This document shows, piece by piece, positions 48,507-55,568 of a DNA stretch of 55,568 nt (its first letter is position 1; each line of letters opens with the position of its first letter). Source of the stretch: Candidatus Woesearchaeota archaeon (GTDB taxonomy: Archaea > Nanobdellota > Nanobdellia > Woesearchaeales > JAGWAF01); contig JAFGCE010000085.1 in the NCBI GenBank assembly GCA_016932755.1, positions 1 to 55,568 of the forward strand, read 5' to 3'. The position numbers were made by a program, and so were the translations under genes. The notes under the pieces were generated by a model that did not search any database, was not told the DNA's origin, and worked only from the letters and a program-made list of their open reading frames with translations.

Positions 48507-51500
48507 ATGAAAACAAAGAAAACAATAACCGTGCTGATTTTCCTTGTAGTTTTATTTGCAATGTCCTCTTTAGCAGGCTATACACAGAGCCTTGCAGGAT
48601 GCTGCTGTGACTTTACAGACGGCACTGCCCAGTCTGACTCTTTCCTTGAGTACACAGACTGTCTTCCTGAAAACTATTTTGTGATACCAAGGCTGATTGA
48701 CAACATTATGAACAGGACATGCAATGAGATTTGTGCATTAAGGGCTGAAGAACATGATGGAGAGGAGCCTGGTCCTGGTCCAGGAGGAAGATGCGGCGAT
48801 GCAGGATACAAGCCGGGTCCGAAAAACTTGAGGGCAACAAACATCAAGGGAGAAAAACAGATAAGGCTTATCTGGGAAGCAGAATGCCCTGTTGATTATT
48901 TCAAGGTTTTGAGATGCCAGGGAACAGACTGCAGCAATTTTGTTTTGGTTACAGACAAGGTCACAACAACTTATTTTGTAGACACCTCATCAAACCTCCT
49001 GTGGGATGAGGATTACACATACAGGATTATCGCGCACTACAACCTTCAGGGAGATTCCGAGCCTGCAAATACAATAATCAACACAGGAGATATTGAGTGC
49101 TTGAAAAGATTCAGCTCTGAAAAATTCTGTATTTCCTCAATTTATTACAATGATTTTGCCGACTATCTTAAAAATTACGGGTATGGATTCACACCTCCAG
49201 GCGATTTCATAACGAACTTCACAGGCTCTGTGCAGGACCAGTTCTTTGACAAGTTCAACAAGGCGTTTTTGTGCGGAGACGACAACAAGCTGGGAGGAGC
49301 TGACGACGTATGCGCAAGAAAAGGAATTATCGGGATATGCATTGTTGATGAAGGAGTGCCTGACTGCATAGTCCCCACAGACTGCGAGAGCATCAGCGGG
49401 GGCACATTCGGGCTTTATTACGATTTGGCTGCATGCGAAGGAACAGCAGCAGACAAGAAATTCTGCTATCTCGACAAATCAAAATCAATTGTTGACAAGT
49501 GCTACAGCTGCAGCATGAGCATGTCTTGCTACGATTACAGAAGCCAGAGGGCGTGCGAAAAAGACAACTGCGGAGTCGGAGAGTGCGTTTGGAAGGATGT
49601 ATATCCTGATATTGGCATAGGAGTCTGCGTTGATGAAAGGTTCAGCAGCTGCTATCTCTGCAATGCAATTCCTACAGGGCCAAGCAGCGAGTCTTACAAT
49701 GCGGTTTTTGAGCAGTGCTCTGAGGCAAAATCAGACGCGCTTGCAACAGCAGAGCATCCATGCTACTGGAAAGGATGGAAAAGCCTTAGCTGTGACGAGG
49801 TAACCTGCAGGACATACAAGAGCCCTTCAGAATGCGGCTCGCCTTCAGGAGGAATACAGCTTTACCCGAACAACACAATTAAGGCAGGGAGCGTGGACTC
49901 CTGCGATATAGGCGTATGCCAGTGGAGACCTAACCCTCTTAACCCTGAACAAGGAGACTGCCTGAAAAACGCAGACGGAGATTCAGGATTATGGCCTGAC
50001 TGCTCTGCAGCAAAAGACGAGGAAGCGTGTGAGCTTGATTATATCCCTCCGGACACGACAATAGTTGCTTCAGGAGCTTTGGGTGTTTATGACAAGCTGA
50101 ACATAAATATATTTGACAAGATAAGCAGGACAGACCCCGGAGAATACAAGACAGGAAGCAAGGCGCTTGGTTATACAACCTACTTCTGCCACTATCCTGA
50201 AGGCCAGGCTGAATGCGATGTCCATAACAATCCTTTGAGCACAAGAGTCAGCTCGCTTATGCTTAGCTACCTTACTTTGCACAACACTGAGGTTATCGAA
50301 GGGCAGGAAAAGCTTGCAGACCTTGCAGTCGGGTTCAATTATATCAAATATTATTCTGTTGACCCAAGCAAAAACCCAGGTCCTGTAAAAGAAGTCAGGG
50401 TTTATGCATGCGCAAGATGTGTTGGTCCGCAGATAATAGATTATTCAATTGAAAATGCAATCACAATAGGCAACAGGCATTACACAAACAATTTGAGGCC
50501 TGTGCTTAAGGCATCTTTTGACATTGATGCTGAAATAACAACAGCAGAGATTGACACTGTCCAGGGGACATTCATTTCTCCTCTCAGCTACAAGGCTGAC
50601 AACGGGAAAAACTACACATTTGTGACAGAAAGTGCGCTGGATGAAGGGGAGTATGTTTTCAGGATTAATGCAAGGGATGATGAAGGAACATACATGAACG
50701 AAGAATTTGTCCTTCCGTTCACTGTTGACCTGACTGCAGGAAAAGTTAACTTCACTGTTGACGGAATGCCTGCTGAAGGTGTCCTCATAAACAAGACAAA
50801 AGCAAATCTCGGAATTGCGCTTGAGGAGCAGGTTTCAGAAATAAAGATTTTCATGAACGGAAGGGAAATAACAGGCGCGTTCGCACAGCAGCAAAACAGG
50901 ATTTTCACAGCCCAGAATGTTGAGCTTGATGAAGGAACTCTTGTTTTGAGCATAACTGCAAAAGACCTTGCTGGGAACACTATCAATGCAGACACAACAT
51001 TTTTTGTCAACGGAAGACCTCCTGTTATCAAGCTCAGATACCCAAGCTTCGGGGTAAGCCCGAACTTCAAGTTCAACATAACTGTTGAAACATTAAACAG
51101 AGTAAGCTGCAGATTCCTTTATGATGTAAAGATTCCTGACAATGTCAGCTTTGATGATTTGGAGAGATTTGACAGCACAGACAGCAATTACCATATAATA
51201 AATGAATTCACAAGAATCCCAGACGGAGATTATAGCGAGCACACATTTCATGTGTTCTGTAATGACCCATTATGGGGGAGGGCTAACGCGTCATTCAAGA
51301 TTTCAGTTGACACAACAAATCCTGCAATAACCGCTGCATATGCAGACCCTGCAATAATCAAGGAAGCAATAGCCGAAAACAAATACAGGACTTACCTCAA
51401 AGTAAGCACCAACGAGCCTACGCTGTGCAAATACAGCGACACAACGCAGGCATACAGCAGCATGGAATATGAATTCCCAGGATATATTGCAACCCCCCAT

Positions 51501-54014
51501 ATTCCGTGGCCAAACAGCAGGGAAATACCAAAAAAGTCACACATAAAGGAAATCAATGTAACAAACCCTAACAAAACATATGAATATTATGTCGCATGCG
51601 AGGACTTGGCTGGCAGAGTGACTGAAACAGCTACAATAGAATTCCATATTGACCTTTCAATTCCATTTGATGTTTTCGGCAGAACCCCGCCGTATGCCAA
51701 TTCAAGCTCTGTTCTGCTTTCTGTGGAAACAAACAAGAGGGCTTTCTGCTTTTACGGAAGGGACAACACATCAATCACAAGCGCATTCCAGAATGATGGA
51801 GAGTATGCGCACACAACAGACCTTGTAAATCTGCCTCAGGGAGCGAACACATTTTATGTAAGATGCCAGACAAGATATCTTGCCCAGGAAGTTTCAAGAA
51901 TTCTGCCTGTGACATTTATTGTTGATGTGACCCCTCCTGAGATGGTCTTTGTAAATGACAGCAGCAACCTTGTGGATGAACCCGATACTTCATACTTTCC
52001 CAAGACTTTAAGGGCAAGCTGGCTTGGAAGGGATAATGAAACAAACGTCACAAGGTATTATTACAGGATTGAAACATTCTACGGCGGGACAGAAGTGCGC
52101 AACTGGAGCATTTCAACAATCTCAAACCAGTGGGTTATGGTTAACGGGCTTAACCTGACAGAACAGACAACATACAAATTTTTAGTCAAGCCTGAAAACG
52201 CTGCAGGGCTTATCGGAGAAATAATGGGAAGCGATGGCGTGCTTTTTGACCCCACAAAGATGCCTCCGATGTGCAACAATTCCGAGCTTGACACAGGCGA
52301 GACAGATATTGACTGCGGAGGAACATGCCTTCCATGCACTGAAGGAAAATCCTGCCTGATAAACGCAGACTGCCTGAGCATGTACTGCAAAAATGGGACA
52401 TGCGCAGCAGCTGCATGCGACGACCTTATCCATAACGGCGATGAAAGCGATGTTGACTGCGGAGGAACATGCAAGCCGTGCGCTATTGGGTACTTATGCC
52501 GTGAAAATTCTGACTGCGAGACAGGAAACTGCCAGTCCGGAATCTGCGGTGAGCCAGACCCATGCTTTAACCAGATTCTTGACGGAATAGAAACAGATGT
52601 TGACTGCGGTGGAGCGTGCAAAAAATGTGAAGACGGCAACTCATGCCTTGTCAGCGCAGACTGCTATTCAGGCTTGTGCACTGACAATGTCTGCACTCCT
52701 AAAAAAAGGGAAGGAGAATCATGCATTAATGATACAGAGTGTGAATCAGGGCTTGTCTGCAAGGATGAAATTTGCCAGGTAAGAAAAGCGCAGGAGGGAG
52801 AGTTTTGCCAGTCAACAGATAAATGCGAGGAAGGGCTTGTCTGCTACCAGAGCAGGTGCGCTTTGGACAGCGACGGAGATGGAATGCCTGATGAATGGGA
52901 GATGCTCTACGGATTTGACCCGAATAATCCTGACGACGCATTGGCAGACCCTGACGGAGACGGGCTTTCAAATGCAGATGAATTCAGGGCAGGCACAAAC
53001 CCCTCAATAAAGGACACAGACGGCGACAAATGGGGAGACGGGCAGGAAACAAGATTTGGAACAGACCCTCTTGACACAGGCTCAAGACCTTCCTCATTCC
53101 TTGGGCTGTTCTACCATCCTTTGGGCTACTGGTGGCTGTGGCTTTTAATTTTGCTGATAGGCTCGGCAATAGCTATGCTTTCATTTTACGGATACAAGGC
53201 ATACACAGAGTTCAAGAAGGAAAAAGAAAAGGAAAGAAAAGGTGCAGAAACAGCGCCTTCAAAGAAAGAGGAAAAGCCTTCAGAACTGAGAGAGCTCACA
53301 GAAGAAGAAAAGAAACTGCTTGCAAAAGAAGCTGAAGAAGAAAAAGAAATTGAAGAAAAGCTGGAAAAAGTCAGGGAAATAATAGAGAAAAAAGTAATCC
53401 CCGGCAAGGAAGTCACGCCTAAGGAATGGGTTGACATAAGGAAGGTGGCATTCCCTCCCGGAGAGAAAAAGCCGGCAGAACTTAAGCCTGTTTTCAGGGA
53501 CCTTGAACTGCTTAAAGAAGGAAAGCTTGGAAAGAGAGGAAGAAAAAAAGCGCTTGAGGAGCTTGAAAAGCTTCTTGGAAAAAGGGAAAAGGAGAAGCTG
53601 GAAGAGGAAAGGAAGAAAGAAGGAATTGCGGGAAAGAAAAAGCCAAGAGCAAATGTTTTTGAAAGGCTCAAAAAAATAATAGAGTCTACAGAAAGGGAAA
53701 AGGAGAGAGAGCTTAAGGCTCTGGAGAAAATGCCTTTCGGAAAGCTTAAGATGATGGCGCTTGCATCGCTTCCGCCCGAAGAAAGAAGAAAAGTGCTTGA
53801 GAAATTCATACTTCTAAAGACAGGAAAACTCACAGCTGACGAAAAAAGAGAGCTGTTTGAAAAACTCAGGGAAATTGCAGAATATTACGAAAAGCACAAA
53901 AAACAAATTGAGGGAAAGCCAAAGAAAAGGCACAAGAAACAGCACAAAAAGAAAACATTAAAAAAGGCTGCAAAGAAGAAAAAAACAATCAAGAAAAAAG
54001 GGGCTAAAAAATGA
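48507..54014 (+). CDS. Giant surface protein with Fn3, Cys-rich, Ca-binding repeats and lysine-rich tail
   Basis: 1835 residues. The ATG at 48507 follows the previous stop (GAGG ribosome site); the longer frame adds only ten residues of the upstream gene in another frame. In order: signal peptide (KKTITVLIFLVVLFAMSSLAG), an Fn3-like domain (about 108-192), several Cys-rich stretches, a series of beta-sandwich modules (about 640-1250), three DVDCGGxCxxC repeats and following cysteine knots (about 1256-1451), thrombospondin type 3-like calcium loops (DSDGDGMPDEWE, DPDGDGLSNADEF, DTDGDKWGDGQE, about 1454-1525), one transmembrane helix (about 1540-1565), and a ~270-residue Lys/Glu-rich cytoplasmic tail. 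The plan suggests a cell-surface stalk or adhesin tied to an inside structure. Confidence 0.8.
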   Translation: MKTKKTITVLIFLVVLFAMSSLAGYTQSLAGCCCDFTDGTAQSDSFLEYTDCLPENYFVIPRLIDNIMNRTCNEICALRAEEHDGEEPGPGPGGRCGDAGYKPGPKNLRATNIKGEKQIRLIWEAECPVDYFKVLRCQGTDCSNFVLVTDKVTTTYFVDTSSNLLWDEDYTYRIIAHYNLQGDSEPANTIINTGDIECLKRFSSEKFCISSIYYNDFADYLKNYGYGFTPPGDFITNFTGSVQDQFFDKFNKAFLCGDDNKLGGADDVCARKGIIGICIVDEGVPDCIVPTDCESISGGTFGLYYDLAACEGTAADKKFCYLDKSKSIVDKCYSCSMSMSCYDYRSQRACEKDNCGVGECVWKDVYPDIGIGVCVDERFSSCYLCNAIPTGPSSESYNAVFEQCSEAKSDALATAEHPCYWKGWKSLSCDEVTCRTYKSPSECGSPSGGIQLYPNNTIKAGSVDSCDIGVCQWRPNPLNPEQGDCLKNADGDSGLWPDCSAAKDEEACELDYIPPDTTIVASGALGVYDKLNINIFDKISRTDPGEYKTGSKALGYTTYFCHYPEGQAECDVHNNPLSTRVSSLMLSYLTLHNTEVIEGQEKLADLAVGFNYIKYYSVDPSKNPGPVKEVRVYACARCVGPQIIDYSIENAITIGNRHYTNNLRPVLKASFDIDAEITTAEIDTVQGTFISPLSYKADNGKNYTFVTESALDEGEYVFRINARDDEGTYMNEEFVLPFTVDLTAGKVNFTVDGMPAEGVLINKTKANLGIALEEQVSEIKIFMNGREITGAFAQQQNRIFTAQNVELDEGTLVLSITAKDLAGNTINADTTFFVNGRPPVIKLRYPSFGVSPNFKFNITVETLNRVSCRFLYDVKIPDNVSFDDLERFDSTDSNYHIINEFTRIPDGDYSEHTFHVFCNDPLWGRANASFKISVDTTNPAITAAYADPAIIKEAIAENKYRTYLKVSTNEPTLCKYSDTTQAYSSMEYEFPGYIATPHIPWPNSREIPKKSHIKEINVTNPNKTYEYYVACEDLAGRVTETATIEFHIDLSIPFDVFGRTPPYANSSSVLLSVETNKRAFCFYGRDNTSITSAFQNDGEYAHTTDLVNLPQGANTFYVRCQTRYLAQEVSRILPVTFIVDVTPPEMVFVNDSSNLVDEPDTSYFPKTLRASWLGRDNETNVTRYYYRIETFYGGTEVRNWSISTISNQWVMVNGLNLTEQTTYKFLVKPENAAGLIGEIMGSDGVLFDPTKMPPMCNNSELDTGETDIDCGGTCLPCTEGKSCLINADCLSMYCKNGTCAAAACDDLIHNGDESDVDCGGTCKPCAIGYLCRENSDCETGNCQSGICGEPDPCFNQILDGIETDVDCGGACKKCEDGNSCLVSADCYSGLCTDNVCTPKKREGESCINDTECESGLVCKDEICQVRKAQEGEFCQSTDKCEEGLVCYQSRCALDSDGDGMPDEWEMLYGFDPNNPDDALADPDGDGLSNADEFRAGTNPSIKDTDGDKWGDGQETRFGTDPLDTGSRPSSFLGLFYHPLGYWWLWLLILLIGSAIAMLSFYGYKAYTEFKKEKEKERKGAETAPSKKEEKPSELRELTEEEKKLLAKEAEEEKEIEEKLEKVREIIEKKVIPGKEVTPKEWVDIRKVAFPPGEKKPAELKPVFRDLELLKEGKLGKRGRKKALEELEKLLGKREKEKLEEERKKEGIAGKKKPRANVFERLKKIIESTEREKERELKALEKMPFGKLKMMALASLPPEERRKVLEKFILLKTGKLTADEKRELFEKLREIAEYYEKHKKQIEGKPKKRHKKQHKKKTLKKAAKKKKTIKKKGAKK
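52272..52709 (+). repeat. Three Cys-rich coding repeats of 48-49 codons
   Basis: Units begin at 52272, 52416 and 52563 and each carries a C...DxxETDxDCGGxCxxC...C...ADC...C.NG.C pattern. The core GACTGCGGAGGAACATGC is identical in the first two copies and changed at a few positions in the third, so duplication appears moderately recent. The units resemble cysteine-knot modules seen in other secreted proteins. Confidence 0.8.
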
Positions 54015-54496
54015 GGAAATCAAGAAAGGCGCAGATAATGGGCCAGGTTTTTATCTTCATACTGGCCGCAGCTTTGTTCATACTTATCCTTACTTATGGG
54101 TATAAAGCTATCGCAGGATTTGGAAAAAGGTCTGAGCAGGTTGCGCTTGTTGAGTTCCAGACACAGCTTGAGTCGTCAGTCAGGAGCATAAGCCTTGATT
54201 ACGGCAGCATAAAGCAAGTTGACCTGGCACTCCCCTCAAAATACACAGAAATCTGCTTTGTTGACCTGGAAAAATCACCTTCAGAAGAGTTTGAGCAGAT
54301 ACACCCAAGAATGTATGAAGCATGGGAGACAGGAACACAGAATGTTTTCCTTACACCAATGGAGGAAGCCCCTATAAATGTAGGAAAGATCTTTTTAGGG
54401 CCCAGCGGGTTTTTGTGCCTGCCAATAACAGCAGGAAAAATAAGCTTAAGGCTGGAAGGTCTCGGAGACAAAGCTGCAATAGCAGAGTGGCAGTAG
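54011..54496 (+). CDS. Pilin-like protein, 161 aa
   Basis: 161 residues with RKAQIMGQVFIFILAAALFILILTYGY at the N-terminus: a basic segment, KAQ and a long hydrophobic helix, close to archaeal class III (pilin-type) signal peptides. The soluble part is short and beta-rich (EICFVDLEKSP, GKIFLGPSGFLCLPI), with two cysteines. It may be a minor pilin or an assembly component. The ATG overlaps the stop of the giant surface gene by 4 bases, so coupling is strong, and the next gene starts 7 bases after its stop. Confidence 0.75.
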   Translation: MRKSRKAQIMGQVFIFILAAALFILILTYGYKAIAGFGKRSEQVALVEFQTQLESSVRSISLDYGSIKQVDLALPSKYTEICFVDLEKSPSEEFEQIHPRMYEAWETGTQNVFLTPMEEAPINVGKIFLGPSGFLCLPITAGKISLRLEGLGDKAAIAEWQ

Positions 54497-54503
54497 TTCT
54501 AAA

Positions 54504-55538
54504 ATGGCAAAAAAGAAGGCAGCTGTGGAAGTTCAGTTTAACTGGGTATTTGTCATGGTAGCAGGAGCCCTGATACTAGTGTTCTTTTTTGGTATTGTGC
54601 AGAAGCAGAGAGAGCTTTCCCAGGCAAGAATATCAGATTCGCTGCTTACAAACCTTGAGTCAATCGCAACAGGCGCAGGAGTCTCAAAAGGGACTGTGCA
54701 GGTAATCGCGCTGCCGAACATAGGGATAAACTTTGAATGCACTGAAGAATGCCTGTGCACCTATTCGATAGAGCAGGTGCAGAAAGAATACAAAGACAGG
54801 GTTATTTTTTCCCCTGAGATTGTCAAAGCGTCTGAAGTTATGCTATGGACCCTGGACTGGAAAGTTCCTTTCAGGGTGACAAACTTTGTTTATGCAACAA
54901 CTGCCAAGGACAAGTATTTCTTTGTTTACGACAACCCCAACTCTGCGCTGTATAACATGCTGAACAAGACAATACCCCCTGAAGTCAATGCAGAATTTGT
55001 CCATTTCAGCCAGTACAAGAAACTGCAAAATGAGAACTACAACTCTGCCAAGTTTATTTTTGTTGACACATCCGCGCCCATACCCGGGGATTTGGGGATA
55101 GACAGCTCATTCAGGAGGGTTGATGTTACAGGGCTTTACCTAAACTCTGCAGGAGACGCCCATTTTTTCAACAAGCTCTCATCAAGAAGCCTTACATTTG
55201 AGAGGGTTGAAAGCAGCTATTTCGGGGAGCCTGCAATATACGGAGCGATATTTGCAGCAGACTCAAATGATTATGAATGCAACATGATGTCTGCCCTGTC
55301 AAGGATGGGGAATATACTTGACCTTTACATTGAAAGAACAAAGGAGCTTGACAACCTTAACAACGCAGGAGGCTTCTGCGGTGAAGGATATTCAGTAACC
55401 AACCTCGAGCAGCTTAAGGGAGTTGCAGACACAGCATACAAGGATGCAAAACAGCTTAAGTTCCTTTCCTCAGTTGTTTCAGCACTTAACTCGCAGAATG
55501 AAAAACTATTGAGGGCAAGCTGCCCTCTGCTTTACTGA
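54504..55538 (+). CDS. Membrane-anchored surface-operon protein, 344 aa
   Basis: 344 residues. One N-terminal helix (about 12-32: FNWVFVMVAGALILVFFFGIV) follows a short basic start, with a large extracytoplasmic part. There are cysteines in FECTEECLCTYS and near the C-terminus (ECNMM, GFCGE, ASCPLL). No recognised domain; beta-rich blocks such as VIFSPEIVKASEVMLWTLDW and FVHFSQYKKLQNENY suggest a globular fold. Its place between pilin-like genes suggests a pseudopilin-like or accessory subunit of the same assembly. RBS is not obvious, consistent with coupling to the previous gene. Confidence 0.7.
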   Translation: MAKKKAAVEVQFNWVFVMVAGALILVFFFGIVQKQRELSQARISDSLLTNLESIATGAGVSKGTVQVIALPNIGINFECTEECLCTYSIEQVQKEYKDRVIFSPEIVKASEVMLWTLDWKVPFRVTNFVYATTAKDKYFFVYDNPNSALYNMLNKTIPPEVNAEFVHFSQYKKLQNENYNSAKFIFVDTSAPIPGDLGIDSSFRRVDVTGLYLNSAGDAHFFNKLSSRSLTFERVESSYFGEPAIYGAIFAADSNDYECNMMSALSRMGNILDLYIERTKELDNLNNAGGFCGEGYSVTNLEQLKGVADTAYKDAKQLKFLSSVVSALNSQNEKLLRASCPLLY

Positions 55539-55547
55539 ACTGCCAAA

Positions 55548-55568
55548 ATGAAAAGAAAAGCGCAAATA
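55548..55568 (+). CDS. Start of another pilin-like gene, truncated by window edge
   Basis: Only MKRKAQI is visible, starting 9 bases after the previous stop. The RKAQI start matches the pilin-like gene at 54011, so it is probably another class III signal peptide protein. Everything else lies outside the window. Confidence 0.5.

Noticed and set aside
53186..53833. Serine/phenylalanine-rich open frame on the minus strand
   Set aside because: It is an antisense shadow of the Lys/Glu-rich tail of the giant surface protein.

Overview
The window is a dense, AT-rich stretch of archaeal chromosome. Archaeal core genes place it: Hef helicase-nuclease, RFC small subunit, pelota, archaeal-type PheS/PheT, ribosomal proteins L14e and L34e, RNase P subunit Rpp30, ADP-forming acetyl-CoA synthetase, and a TtuA-type tRNA thiolase. 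Most operons are leaderless, with a TATA box about 22-28 bases before the start codon; internal genes often use ATGA overlaps. Gene content (TrmB-like regulators, PRC-barrel proteins, many large secreted proteins of unknown family) suggests a DPANN archaeon of the Woesearchaeota/Pacearchaeota type. That placement is inference from gene content; no rRNA gene is present.

Layout. 1-11.4 kb: partial PIN-like gene, HtpX protease, Hef, a metallo-beta-lactamase enzyme, an M50-like membrane protein with a degenerate active site, a TraB protein, two PRC-barrel proteins, a TrmB regulator, a stand-alone Cas4-like nuclease and RFC. 11.4-17.9 kb: a minus-strand set of five envelope genes, three of them paralogous lipoproteins. 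17.9-30.4 kb: housekeeping genes (pelota, acdBA, TrmB regulator, pheST, L34e-L14e, an ArsR-iscS-iscU operon, a zinc-ribbon gene with a structured leader or ncRNA, ttuA, Rpp30). 30.4-34.5 kb: a prepilin-peptidase-like gene followed by a His-Xaa-Ser (HXS) type system: two HxsD-like proteins, an HxsB-like radical SAM enzyme, a precursor with six C-terminal HxS repeats, and a membrane-anchored cysteine-rich protein. 34.5-44.5 kb: a converging, tightly overlapped six-gene minus-strand operon encoding four radical SAM proteins (six radical SAM domains in all), a PEP-synthase-like phosphohistidine enzyme and a cysteine-motif protein. 44.6 kb to the end: a surface operon of very large secreted or anchored proteins alternating with pilin-like proteins.

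The most notable region is 30.4-44.5 kb. It holds seven radical SAM domains in five proteins beside a repeat-bearing peptide and reads as an archaeal peptide-modification system with an undescribed accessory operon. Other leads are an 18-base element placed identically upstream of the TATA boxes of the Hef and Cas4-like genes (a possible DNA-repair regulon), a perfect ArsR-type operator at the iscSU promoter, a perfect inverted repeat at a TrmB promoter, and a candidate structured RNA near 28.6-28.8 kb.
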